From Microcaldota archaeon (lineage in GTDB: Archaea; Micrarchaeota; Micrarchaeia; Anstonellales; Anstonellaceae): DNA of 40,359 nt. The stretch is from positions 1-40,359 of the forward strand of contig JAOAJY010000005.1 of assembly GCA_026413965.1 (NCBI GenBank), read 5' to 3'. Both the position numbers and the translations under genes were made by a program. Below the pieces are notes generated by a model that saw only the letters and a list, made by a program, of their open reading frames with translations, was not told the origin of the DNA and did no database searches. Within the stretch, counting starts at the first letter, position 1. Each line of letters begins with the position of its first letter. Positions 9,347 to 18,383 of the stretch are shown here, piece after piece.

Positions 9347-11048
9347 GGCAAAGCTTGCGCAGCTTATCGGCAGCTTTTCTTTCGGCCTGAGGCTCTTCTC
9401 CTCTGCTTCCTGCAAAAAAGCCTCAGCAGAGCTTCATATGGCAGGGGTGCCTGGGGAAGATGGAGAAAGGTACCTCTCCGGCTCCGCAGTCCTGTCCATT
9501 TTTTTCAGCTTCCTCTTTTTTGCTTTGCTTTTTTCCATAGGGCTTGGCTTGGCAGAAAGCTTCGCAGCTGCCATGCTCTCATTTGCCGCATTTTTCCTTT
9601 TTCTCCTCTTTCTTCCAAGAATGCTTTCATCCAGAAGGCAGCTGCTGATTGAGGCAGAGCTGCCGTTTTTGCTTAGGGAATTTGCGGTGTATTTGGATAT
9701 AGGGATGCCGTTTGAAAAGTGCATGGAGGAAATCTCAAAAAAGGAGTATCTTCTGTCCTCCTCATTCAAAGCCGCTTTGGGCCAGATACGCTCAGGCTCA
9801 ACCATCCCGCAGGCTCTCATCAGGGTTTCTTCCGAAAGCAAATCAATCCAGCTGAAAAGGAGCATGCTCATATTAAGCGAGATATACGAGGTGGGAGCAG
9901 GCTCTGAGCAGCTGAAGCATTTTGCAGACAGCCTGTCGGACATGCAGTCTTCCAATATCCGCGCGCAGGCAGGAAAGCTGGCCTTCCTTTCTGTCCTTTT
10001 CATTTCAGCCTCCGCCATTCTGCCGGCTTTTTTCTGCATTTTTTTTGTGGTCTTGCCGTTCTTTGGCGAGCCTATCAGCGAGGGATATTCATGGCTTTTT
10101 TTCCTATTCATATTCCCCATTCTGGACGCAGCCATACTGCTTGCCATGGTCTTCAACATGCCTGCGCCGGATTCGGCTTTGGCAGGCAAGCAGGCCCTTG
10201 AAGATTACCTTTCTAGGCGCGGGTTTTCATATGGGGCGAAAGGCTTTGCATTATCGCTTGCCTTTGCTTCCCTCGGGCTTTCGCTTCTTTTTCTTGCGTT
10301 CGGGCAGGCATGGCTGGCTGCCCTTGCCTTGTGCGCAGGCCCCTCTGCTTATGCATTGGCCTCCCATTACGCCTCAAAGGAGCATGATAGCGCAGAGGAT
10401 TTCCTCCCCGAAGCCCTCCATTCTGCAGCCTCGGTCCAAAAAGTCCTTTCACCTGAGAAGATGCTGTCCTTCCTTGCGAAGTCTGGCTACGGCAGGCTCT
10501 CTGAGGCTTTTGAGACCGCGCTTCGCAGGCAGAAGGCAGGAGAGAGCTTTTCTTTGTCCATGAGGCACGCCCTGTCCTCCTGCCAGACCTTCCTTGTCAG
10601 GCGGGCTTTCGGCTTGCTCATAGTCTCCTATGAAACAGGGGCGGATATGCGCAAGGCTCTCCGGGAGACAGCATCGGATGCTGCCGCATTTTTTTCAATC
10701 ATAAAAGAGAGAGCGGCTGCACTTGCAGTGCAGCACTATACCCTCCTTGCAGCCTCCTCTTTCCTCGTGCCTTTCATATTGGGAAGCGCTCTTTCAATGG
10801 TGCCTGCCATCTCAAGCTCAGCATCAATAGGCGGCCTTTCGGAAAACCCAGCCCAGTTTTCTTCCCTCGCGCTTGCCTGCCAGCTTTATCTTGCGGCATG
10901 CTCTTTTTTCTCCTCATTTGCCCTGTCAATCTCATCAGGCAAAAGAGAAAGCTGGCTCCTTTATTTTTCGCTCATCCTTCCGCTGTCGCAGTGCGTTTTC
11001 CTCCTTTCCTCAGGCAGCTTGGGCGGCATGCAAGCCCTCGCATCCTGA
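9336..11048 (+). CDS. Type II secretion F-domain membrane protein (FlaJ/TadC-like, two GspF repeats); start uncertain
   Basis: Long multi-TM ORF directly after the ATPase, with two T2SSF-like modules (FAVYLDIGMPFEKCMEEISKKEYLL...; HSAASVQKVLSPEKMLSFLAKSGYG...). No ATG near the expected N-terminus. GGAGGGG at 9323-9329 precedes an in-frame CTG (9336) and ATT (9342); first good ATG is 9438. Confidence 0.8.
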   Translation: MGIEAKLAQLIGSFSFGLRLFSSASCKKASAELHMAGVPGEDGERYLSGSAVLSIFFSFLFFALLFSIGLGLAESFAAAMLSFAAFFLFLLFLPRMLSSRRQLLIEAELPFLLREFAVYLDIGMPFEKCMEEISKKEYLLSSSFKAALGQIRSGSTIPQALIRVSSESKSIQLKRSMLILSEIYEVGAGSEQLKHFADSLSDMQSSNIRAQAGKLAFLSVLFISASAILPAFFCIFFVVLPFFGEPISEGYSWLFFLFIFPILDAAILLAMVFNMPAPDSALAGKQALEDYLSRRGFSYGAKGFALSLAFASLGLSLLFLAFGQAWLAALALCAGPSAYALASHYASKEHDSAEDFLPEALHSAASVQKVLSPEKMLSFLAKSGYGRLSEAFETALRRQKAGESFSLSMRHALSSCQTFLVRRAFGLLIVSYETGADMRKALRETASDAAAFFSIIKERAAALAVQHYTLLAASSFLVPFILGSALSMVPAISSSASIGGLSENPAQFSSLALACQLYLAACSFFSSFALSISSGKRESWLLYFSLILPLSQCVFLLSSGSLGGMQALAS

Positions 11049-11173
11049 CTGCTTTATAAAATGCTATGCCATATCAAATCAAGGAATCTGGGTTTTTTCC
11101 TTGCCTGTGCGGCGAAAGCCGGGCTGGCTTTGGCGAAAGTCAGGTTCTGAAAGAAATGAAAGGAGCTGATGAA

Positions 11174-11392
11174 ATGGGTTTCGGAAGAGGCGGATTTGGT
11201 GCGGATGCGCCAAAGCCAGTCAAAGTGGGCGACGAGCTTGATGTCACAATTGAGGCAGTCGCCGCAAAAGGAGATGGAATAGCAAAGAAGGACGGATTTG
11301 TCATATTCGTTCCAGGAACTGCTGTAGGGGACAATGTGAAGATAAGGATAACAGCAGTGAAGCCTTCTTGCGCAGTGGCAGAGAAGGCCTGA
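11174..11392 (+). CDS. Small TRAM-domain protein (possible RNA-binding); start 11156 or 11174
   Basis: PKPVKVGDELDVTIEAVAAKGDGIAKKDGFVIFVPGTAVGDNVKIRITAVKPSCAVAEKA matches the archaeal stand-alone TRAM pattern. Confidence 0.85.
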   Translation: MGFGRGGFGADAPKPVKVGDELDVTIEAVAAKGDGIAKKDGFVIFVPGTAVGDNVKIRITAVKPSCAVAEKA

Positions 11393-11419
11393 TTTGTTTT
11401 TCTCTTTTTTTCTTTTTTC
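11393..11419 (+). terminator. Poly-T tract, putative archaeal intrinsic terminator after TRAM gene
   Basis: TTTGTTTTTCTCTTTTTTTCTTTTTT immediately after the stop codon. Confidence 0.55.
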
Positions 11420-11461
11420 CCAAAACAATAGTGCTATAATACTGCCTTCCCAATCTAAACC

Positions 11462-12136
11462 ATGCAAAAATTCCAGAAAGACTTCATAGAGCTTGCCCTT
11501 TTTGCAGGCGCTCTGAAATTCGGAAGCTTCAAGCTCAAGTCAGGGAGGGTTTCGCCATATTTCTTCAATTCAGGGGTTTTTTACACCGGCGAGCTTTCCA
11601 GGGCGCTCTCTTGGGTTTTCGCTGAGCTCATCTCAAGAAGGATTGGGCCTGAAGAATACGACCTGCTTTTCGGCCCTGCCTACAAAGGCATACCTCTTGC
11701 AGTCTCAGTATCCATGGCTCTTGCGGACAAGGGCATAAACAAGCCCTGGTGCTTCAACAGGAAGGAAGCCAAAGAGCATGGGGACAAAGGAGCATTTGTA
11801 GGGGCTCCGATTCAAGATGGGGCGAAGATAGCCATTCTGGACGACGTTTTCACCACTGGCGGGGCAAAAGAAGAAGCCATAGCTCAGCTTTCCTCAGCTG
11901 CCAAAATATCAATCGCCGGGGTTTTCATACTTCTTGACAGGCAGGAAAAGGACGACCAAGGCAGAAACGCAATAGCCGAATTTGAAAAAAAGCACAGCAC
12001 AAGAGTGCATGCCGTAGTCTCTGCCGATGAGGTTTTCTCTTATCTTTCCCAAAACGAGGTTAACGGAGAAATAGTCGTGACTGAAGAAATTCTCCAGGCT
12101 TATAAAAGCTATAGGAAAATCTATGGCATCAGCTGA
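11462..12136 (+). CDS. pyrE: Orotate phosphoribosyltransferase
   Basis: KLKSGRVSPYFFNSG, FGPAYKGIPLAVSVS, FNRKEAKEHGDKGAFVG, ILDDVFTTGGAKEEAI PRPP motif. Confidence 0.92.
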   Translation: MQKFQKDFIELALFAGALKFGSFKLKSGRVSPYFFNSGVFYTGELSRALSWVFAELISRRIGPEEYDLLFGPAYKGIPLAVSVSMALADKGINKPWCFNRKEAKEHGDKGAFVGAPIQDGAKIAILDDVFTTGGAKEEAIAQLSSAAKISIAGVFILLDRQEKDDQGRNAIAEFEKKHSTRVHAVVSADEVFSYLSQNEVNGEIVVTEEILQAYKSYRKIYGIS

Positions 12137-12139
12137 AAG

Positions 12140-13003
12140 GTGTGTGTTGTGGGGCCGTACCTTGAGTATTTGGAATCCTCTGCCAGGGAAAGGCAAAGCA
12201 TTGTCTGCTTTGGGCTTGACCCGGTCTCAGAGATGCTGCCCCAGTCAAGTCTTGGGCTGGAGGAGGGCATATTCAGGTTTTTCTCAGATATTATAGACTC
12301 CTCTCTTCAGGAAAGCAAGTCCATTTCTGCAATAAAGCCGAATTATGCGTATTTTGCCCAGTATGGCTGGGATGGGCTTCGTGCGCTCAAAAAGCTGATG
12401 GAAAAGTACTCTGGCAAGCTTCCAATAATCTTCGATGGCAAAAGGGGGGACATCTTAAAATCAAGCGAAGCTTATGCCAAGGAGGCATTCGCCTTCTGGG
12501 GGGCAGACGCACTCACAGTCTCGCCTTACATGGGGCAGGACAGCGTCATGCCATTCATCTCATTTTGCAAAGAGGGGAAGGGAGTGTATGTGCTGTGCCG
12601 AACCTCCAATCCTGGCGCAAGCGATTTCCAGTCTCTTGCCACAGAAAGCGGCAAGAGGCTTTTTTTGGAGGTGGCGGAGAAGGCTGCGAAGTGGCATCAG
12701 GCAGGATTGGGGCTGGTGATGGGCGCAACAGCGCTGGAGGAGCTGGAGGCAGCCCTCTGGATTTTCTATGACTCAGGCAAAAAAACACCTTTCTTGGTGC
12801 CTGGGGTGGGCGCGCAGGGGGCTTCAGCCGGGCAGACCGCCTCGGTTTTGCGCTCCATCTGGAGGGAGTCCCTTTTGCTCCATAGAATAAATTCTTCATC
12901 CGCAATAGCATATGCCTACAAAAGCAGACAAACCTCTGACTACATAGGCGCGGCTTTGGAAGAGATCAAGAGGATGAACAGCCAGATAGGCAAAATAGAT
13001 TAG
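12140..13003 (+). CDS. pyrF: Orotidine-5'-phosphate decarboxylase (type 2, long form); GTG start
   Basis: FGLDPVSEMLP, AIKPNYAYF, IFDGKRGDILKSSEAYAKEAF catalytic motif, SNPGASDFQ, LVPGVGAQGA. Next to pyrE. Confidence 0.92.
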   Translation: MCVVGPYLEYLESSARERQSIVCFGLDPVSEMLPQSSLGLEEGIFRFFSDIIDSSLQESKSISAIKPNYAYFAQYGWDGLRALKKLMEKYSGKLPIIFDGKRGDILKSSEAYAKEAFAFWGADALTVSPYMGQDSVMPFISFCKEGKGVYVLCRTSNPGASDFQSLATESGKRLFLEVAEKAAKWHQAGLGLVMGATALEELEAALWIFYDSGKKTPFLVPGVGAQGASAGQTASVLRSIWRESLLLHRINSSSAIAYAYKSRQTSDYIGAALEEIKRMNSQIGKID

Positions 13004-14526
13004 GCTGGCTCTGGCGCAGTAGTCCTGCCTTCCTTCACATATTTTGATATCCTTTCCGCAAGCCCGTCTGCCTTGACGCGTATCTGCTTTCCGTCATTGC
13101 GGAAACGTATGGTAGCGTCATCGTTCTGCAGCGACTCGTAGTCAATGGTTATGCAGTATGGAACCCCTATCTCATCTGCCCGGGCATACCTTTTTCCAAT
13201 CGAGCCGGAGTCCTGATAATAAACGCTTAGTCCTGCTTCGCGGAGCTTTTCCTCAATCTCTCTTGCCTTCTTGTCAAGCCCGTCCTTTTTCATGAGCGGG
13301 AAAACCCACGCATGGTATGGCGCTATGGCAGGCGGGAAGTCAAACCAATCCCATTCTTTTTGAGGGCTTTTTTCCCTGAAGCAGTGCTCAAGCACGCACC
13401 AGAACATCCTGTCCACTCCCATCGATGGCTCAACCACGTGGGCAAGCACTTTCTGCTTGGTTTCCTCATCAAATACGGTGAGGTCTGCCTTGGAGTGCTT
13501 GGAGTGCTGGGAGAGGTCATAGTCGGTCCGGTAAGCCGTGCCAGCAGTCTCAATTATCCCATATGAGGTCTCCACTTCCATATCCACATTCCCGCGCGAG
13601 TAGTGGGGGGTTTCCTCTTTGGGCATTTTACGGAAGGCGAATTTGCTTTGAGGTATGCCTATGGCAAGGTAAAGCATCTTCTGCTTCCAAAGAAGGTAGG
13701 CCATTATTTGGTTTGGCACCAGACCTTTTTCCAAAGCTTCAGATATCTTTATCTCAAAATAACCTCCTTCGCCATCCGCAAAGCGGAGAGTTTGGTCCTT
13801 TATGCTGTCAAACTTTGGGTGGGTGGAGTCGGATGGGTTGAAGAAATATTCCAGCTCCATCTGGGTGAATTCCCTCATCCTGATGAGCCCTTGCCTGGGG
13901 GAAATCTCGTTCCTTGCGCTTTTTCCCACCTGGCCTATGCCGATTGGAAGCCTGCTTCCGTAATTCCTTATTATCCTTATGTAGTCCAAGAAAATGCCCT
14001 GCGCAGTCTCGGGCCTGAAATACCCTGTGTTTCCCTCTATTGGCCCGATATTGGTGGAAAACATCAAATTGAACCACCCAACATCTGAAAGCTCTTCTTT
14101 TTTGCACTGCGGGCAGGATGCTTTGTATTTTTTCAGCAAACCGGAAAGCTCAGATGGGCTGAGGCCTGAAAGCTGCACCCCGTCTTTTTTCACTTGCGGA
14201 AGTTGCCCGAGCAAGTGGTCTGCGCGGAATTTGCTTTTGCAGGAATTGCAAGCAACCAACGGGTCTGCGAAGTTGTCAGCATGCCCTGACGCCTTCAATA
14301 CAGCTTGGGGAAGTATGAAGGAAGTCTCTATCTCATGGAAGCCTTCTTTTTGCAGCATTTCCCGGCGCCACAAGTCCTCAAGCTTCCTCTTTATGGCGCA
14401 CCCCACAGGCCCGTAATCGTAAAAGCCGGCAGGCGAGCCGTATATCTGGCTTGATGGAATCAAAAAGCTTCTCCTTATTGCAATATCCATCAGCTTCTCT
14501 GCTTTGCCAGGGTTCCTGCTCTCCAT
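13000..14526 (-). CDS. glyS: Glycyl-tRNA synthetase (class II, alpha2)
   Basis: IRRSFLIPSSQIYGSPAGFYDYGPVGCAIKRKLEDLW, YFRPETAQGIFLDY, QVGKSARNEISPRQGLIRMREFTQMELEYFF, VEPSMGVDRMFWCVLEHCF. Confidence 0.95.
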   Translation of the reverse strand: MESRNPGKAEKLMDIAIRRSFLIPSSQIYGSPAGFYDYGPVGCAIKRKLEDLWRREMLQKEGFHEIETSFILPQAVLKASGHADNFADPLVACNSCKSKFRADHLLGQLPQVKKDGVQLSGLSPSELSGLLKKYKASCPQCKKEELSDVGWFNLMFSTNIGPIEGNTGYFRPETAQGIFLDYIRIIRNYGSRLPIGIGQVGKSARNEISPRQGLIRMREFTQMELEYFFNPSDSTHPKFDSIKDQTLRFADGEGGYFEIKISEALEKGLVPNQIMAYLLWKQKMLYLAIGIPQSKFAFRKMPKEETPHYSRGNVDMEVETSYGIIETAGTAYRTDYDLSQHSKHSKADLTVFDEETKQKVLAHVVEPSMGVDRMFWCVLEHCFREKSPQKEWDWFDFPPAIAPYHAWVFPLMKKDGLDKKAREIEEKLREAGLSVYYQDSGSIGKRYARADEIGVPYCITIDYESLQNDDATIRFRNDGKQIRVKADGLAERISKYVKEGRTTAPEPA

Positions 14527-14549
14527 AAGCTAACTTCTTCCTCGGAAGT

Positions 14550-14560
14550 TCTATAAACAT
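14550..14560. promoter_or_regulatory. TATA-like element between glyS (-) and nop5 (+)
   Basis: TCTATAAACAT; on the minus strand it lies about 27 nt from the glyS ATG. Confidence 0.4.
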
Positions 14561-14593
14561 ATTGCGGGAAAACGGAATGGGAGGTCGGCCCAC

Positions 14594-15409
14594 ATGACTG
14601 ATGCCAACAGGAAATTTTCAGCAAAAAGAGAGGAATTTTTCAGGAAGGCGAAAAAGAAGGTGCAGGCAGCGGTAAGCTCGCGCGACAACATCCTCATCCA
14701 ATCAGTCGGGCTTATCGATGAAATCAACAGGAGCGCAAACCTGCTTTTTGAAAGGCTGAAGGAATGGTATGGAATGCACTTCCCAGAAATGAAAGTCTCA
14801 GACAACCAAAAGTATGTTAAAGTGGTCCTCTGCTTGGACAGGAAAAGCCCCGATTTGAGGGAGCTTGAGGCGATTTTGGGGCAATATGGCAGAGAGCTGG
14901 CGCAGAAAGCAGCATCCTCATCAGGAGCAGATTTCTCCGAGCAGGACCTTTCCAAAGTGCGCTCTCTTGGGATGCAGGTCCAAGCCCTATGGAAGCTTAG
15001 GGACGAGATAGAAAGCTACCAAGCCCAAGTTGCCCAAGAAATATGCCCCAATCTCTCACATCTTGCAGGGCCTCATCTTGCGGCAAAGCTGGTTGCCCAT
15101 GCGCACGGCTTGCAAAGGCTGGCTTCATTCCCAGCAAGCACCATCCAGGTGCTAGGGGCTGAAAAAGCCCTGTTCAAGCACCTCAAATCAGGAAGCAAGC
15201 CGCCAAAGCACGGGCTGATTTTCCAGCACCATCTTATCTCCACCTCGCCAAAAAAAGCAAGGGGGAAAATTGCCCGCGCGCTTGCAGCAAAGCTTGCAAT
15301 CGCATCAAAGGCAGACGCAATTTCCCGCAATTTCATCGCAGCGAGGCTGAAAGAGGAATTTGAGCTTCAGGCAAAGAAAATACTCTCCGCATATGCCTCA
15401 AAAAAATGA
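14594..15409 (+). CDS. nop5: NOP5/NOP56/Prp31-type protein lacking the N-terminal domain
   Basis: Coiled-coil region (SSRDNILIQSVGLIDEINRSANLLFERLKEWYGMHFPEM) and Nop domain (PNLSHLAGPHLAAKLVAHAHGLQRLASFPASTIQVLGAEKALFKHLKSGSKPPKHGLIFQHHLI). Only 271 aa. Confidence 0.88.
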   Translation: MTDANRKFSAKREEFFRKAKKKVQAAVSSRDNILIQSVGLIDEINRSANLLFERLKEWYGMHFPEMKVSDNQKYVKVVLCLDRKSPDLRELEAILGQYGRELAQKAASSSGADFSEQDLSKVRSLGMQVQALWKLRDEIESYQAQVAQEICPNLSHLAGPHLAAKLVAHAHGLQRLASFPASTIQVLGAEKALFKHLKSGSKPPKHGLIFQHHLISTSPKKARGKIARALAAKLAIASKADAISRNFIAARLKEEFELQAKKILSAYASKK

Positions 15410-16053
15410 GTGATGGAATGAGCATGAAGATTCTTGCCCTGTCTGATTTGCATGCTGATGAGGAGGTCCTGGACAGGCTACGCTTCATGTCTGCCTCGCG
15501 CAAATACGACGCGGTTCTCTTCTGCGGCGACCTGACCAATCGCGGACCTGTCTCCTATGCCGAAGAAGCCGTCTCCCTGTTTCCGCGCTCATATGCAGTT
15601 TTTGGGAACATGGACTCTCCGCAGGTTGCCAAAAGGCTTGAGGAGCTTGGCGTTTCGGTGCACGCCAGGAAAGTCAAGCTTGGCGAATGGAATATCGCAG
15701 GGCTTGGTGGAAGCAACCCGACCCCATTCAACACCCCACACGAGTTCTCAGAGGAGCAGATAGCCTCCTTTCTCAGGCAGGCTGGAATTGACTCCCGCTC
15801 AATAGTGCTTTCGCACCCTCCTCCAAAGGGAATCTTTGATTCAGTGGGCAGCATGCAGGTGGGAAGCTTGGCAGTGCGCAGCATGATATTGGAGAAAAAG
15901 CCGCTGATGGTCATATGCGGGCATATCCACGAATATGAAGGCAAGCAGATATTGGATAGCACATTGGTGGTCAAGCTTGGCCCAGCTGAGAGGATGCGCG
16001 CTGCTGAAATAGCCATTAGCGACTCCATATCAGTCAATTTCATGAGCCTTTAG
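15406..16053 (+). CDS. Calcineurin-like metallophosphoesterase (YfcE/MJ0936-like)
   Basis: LALSDLHADEEVLDRL, FCGDLTNRGP, VFGNMDSP, LSHPPPKG, ICGHIHEYEGKQ. ATGA overlap with nop5. Confidence 0.88.
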   Translation: MSDGMSMKILALSDLHADEEVLDRLRFMSASRKYDAVLFCGDLTNRGPVSYAEEAVSLFPRSYAVFGNMDSPQVAKRLEELGVSVHARKVKLGEWNIAGLGGSNPTPFNTPHEFSEEQIASFLRQAGIDSRSIVLSHPPPKGIFDSVGSMQVGSLAVRSMILEKKPLMVICGHIHEYEGKQILDSTLVVKLGPAERMRAAEIAISDSISVNFMSL

Positions 16054-16055
16054 GT

Positions 16056-16454
16056 ATGGATATGTTCTCTGTTAGAAAGGCAAAGCCTTCTGACATGGAT
16101 GCAGTCCGCCAGATGGTTTCCATTCTTTTCCCATCAGCGCGTCTTCGCCAGCTCCCTGAGGATGTGTTTTTGGTAGCGGAGAAAGAAGGCATCCCAATAG
16201 GCTTTTGCCACTACAGGATAAGGAAAAAAGCCTGCTACATAGCCGGGCTTGGCGTCTTGCCGCAATACCGCGAGCATGGAGTAGGAACAAGGCTTATGGC
16301 TGAGGCTCTTTACAGGATTGACAGGGCGGGTGTGCAAAAAACCTATCTGAAGGTTCGGGCGCTCAACCATGCGGCAAAGCTTTATCTTGGCTTTGGCTTT
16401 TACGAAAAAAGAGCAGGCGACACCATCACACTTGTGAGAAAGAAGCCAAGCTGA
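16056..16454 (+). CDS. GNAT family N-acetyltransferase
   Basis: VRKAKPSDMDAVRQMV..., IAGLGVLPQYREHGVGTRLMAEALYRI (acetyl-CoA motif A), KLYLGFGFYEKR. Confidence 0.88.
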   Translation: MDMFSVRKAKPSDMDAVRQMVSILFPSARLRQLPEDVFLVAEKEGIPIGFCHYRIRKKACYIAGLGVLPQYREHGVGTRLMAEALYRIDRAGVQKTYLKVRALNHAAKLYLGFGFYEKRAGDTITLVRKKPS

Positions 16455-16483
16455 TTTTTATCTTTTTCTTTCTTTTTTATTTT
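16455..16483 (+). terminator. T-rich tract between the GNAT gene and the 618-aa orphan
   Basis: TTTTTATCTTTTTCTTTCTTTTTTATTTT directly before the ATG at 16484. Confidence 0.45.
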
Positions 16484-18340
16484 ATGCAGAAGCAGGAAAA
16501 TGAATCGTGGGCATTGCCCAAGCCGCTTCATCTTTACACCACTAAGGAATTGCACAGTCTGTTACTCGTACGCGGCCTGCCAAAAGAGCTTTTGGAAAAA
16601 ACCGAGCAGGCAAGAATGGCAATAGTGTCTCTTGCCCAGTATTGCATGGAATACAGGCCATTGAGGCAACAGAAGGATGTATTTACAGGACAAATAGTGG
16701 TTCACGAAGATACTTTGGCGAATGCTATGAACAGAAAACTTCTCCATCTTCTCGCAGAGCGTGTAGGCGATGTCATTGTGGAAGAGAGGCTGGTTGATCC
16801 TCAATTTGACAGGCTATGCAGAGATTATTCAAAAAATGACAAAGATTTTTTAGATTTGCAGAAAAAAACTGTCGGCGATCTTTACAAAAAATGGTCCACT
16901 CCGGTCAAAATACATAGTGCTCCTGGATTGTCCACAAACACTGTGACCTATTTTTATCCATATGAGGAAAAATTAGGATTATTAATTAATAAATTTTCTG
17001 AACAACCAGAGCTTTATATCACTTCTGCCAAGAACACAAATTTCTATTATCCTAAAAATGCGAATAGGAACATCAAAATCCCAAATCCTGAAGACACATT
17101 CAAGCCGCAAATGTCTGTTTTTGTGCAAGATGTTTTGAGGTTTGTGATAGGCTTTTCAGAGGTTTATGAGAGAAAATCTTTAGAGCAAAAGATGCAGCAA
17201 GATCCATCAATATCAAATATGCTGAAATCCCATCTTTTTGATCAAGAGTATCCGTATTTGCTGGCAATGTCTGTGCTTGCCTGGGTTCCGTTTGGGAAAG
17301 CCGCCAAAGCTGCAGAAAAATTGTGGGAATTTGCCAATAAGGCTGAAAACAGTCTAGTTAGGACTTTCATCAAAGGATGCGTTGAAAATACTCCCATCAA
17401 CAGAATTGCCCAGCCTGGCGAATTGACTATGGAACATGTATCTAAATTCATTAAAATGGACAAAACAAGGAAAATAAAATATATTTCAGAAAATATTCTG
17501 GAAAAGCGTTATCTTCCTCAATGGATGAAATCGATAAACAGTATAGACATATATGATGAAGTTGGTGAAGGCAGCCAATTCCTTGCTAATAGGGCAAAGA
17601 TGAGCAAATCGAAAGATATCTTGGACCTCTATTCTTTTTTTGGAAACAAAAAGGTCCCTGATTTATTGTATAACCCAAGAAGTAGAATAGTTCAAGTAGG
17701 TGGAGGCAGTCTTCAAAATGATTTTGGGATGAAAATCCATATTACTCTGCCAAGTCTTAATCAGACTGAGCACTACCAGCTTGCAGAAGCAGTCTTTGAT
17801 AGGTTGCTATGGATAAGACAGCAAGTAGGAAGGGACAAAATGGCCTTCAAATTTATGACTAGTTCATCATCATGGCGAATGAATAGATCTCAATTCGGGA
17901 AAGATTTTACCATATATTTTTCAGATGATGAATCTTTCAGAGCTGCCATGCCCCATTTGCTGGATCTTGATAAAGAATTAGCAAGCATTCGGTCAACAAC
18001 CATTCTGTTTAATTCTATGGGAGAAGCTGGGATGTTCATACCTCCTATCAATATTGCCTCTGAGACGGTGTTTGGCACATATATTAGAGGTTCCATAAGG
18101 AATTTTTCAGGCAAACCTTTGTATATAAGTATGGCTGATGCTCACACTGTCATAAATAATCTGGGTCTTAATAACAACAATGCTAAGAAGTTTATTGAAT
18201 ACTTGAATAATTTCAGAAATGGAAATATCTATATGTTTTCAGATGATGCGCTCAGAAAAGTTCCTCTAGAATTTTCAGATCAAATGAACAGGTTCATGTA
18301 CGAGGCATATCTTTCCAGATTTTTGAAGTTGAAGCCTTAG
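16484..18340 (+). CDS. Hypothetical 618-aa soluble protein, no family recognised
   Basis: Long uninterrupted ORF, no obvious TM segment, visibly more A/T-rich with more AAT/AAA/TTT/ATA codons than neighbours. Coding character is consistent through the ORF. Confidence 0.75.
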   Translation: MQKQENESWALPKPLHLYTTKELHSLLLVRGLPKELLEKTEQARMAIVSLAQYCMEYRPLRQQKDVFTGQIVVHEDTLANAMNRKLLHLLAERVGDVIVEERLVDPQFDRLCRDYSKNDKDFLDLQKKTVGDLYKKWSTPVKIHSAPGLSTNTVTYFYPYEEKLGLLINKFSEQPELYITSAKNTNFYYPKNANRNIKIPNPEDTFKPQMSVFVQDVLRFVIGFSEVYERKSLEQKMQQDPSISNMLKSHLFDQEYPYLLAMSVLAWVPFGKAAKAAEKLWEFANKAENSLVRTFIKGCVENTPINRIAQPGELTMEHVSKFIKMDKTRKIKYISENILEKRYLPQWMKSINSIDIYDEVGEGSQFLANRAKMSKSKDILDLYSFFGNKKVPDLLYNPRSRIVQVGGGSLQNDFGMKIHITLPSLNQTEHYQLAEAVFDRLLWIRQQVGRDKMAFKFMTSSSSWRMNRSQFGKDFTIYFSDDESFRAAMPHLLDLDKELASIRSTTILFNSMGEAGMFIPPINIASETVFGTYIRGSIRNFSGKPLYISMADAHTVINNLGLNNNNAKKFIEYLNNFRNGNIYMFSDDALRKVPLEFSDQMNRFMYEAYLSRFLKLKP

Positions 18341-18383
18341 CCTTGCCAAAGCCATTTTTATTCTTTGCTTACAATGTCCTCTC

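Noticed and set aside
9434-10189. 251-aa minus-strand ORF opposite the FlaJ-like gene
   Set aside because: Antisense shadow of a hydrophobic membrane protein; no motif.
13490-13507. Tandem 9-bp duplication TTGGAGTGC in glyS (HSKHSK)
   Set aside because: In-frame, only two copies, inside a conserved enzyme; likely simple slippage without special function.
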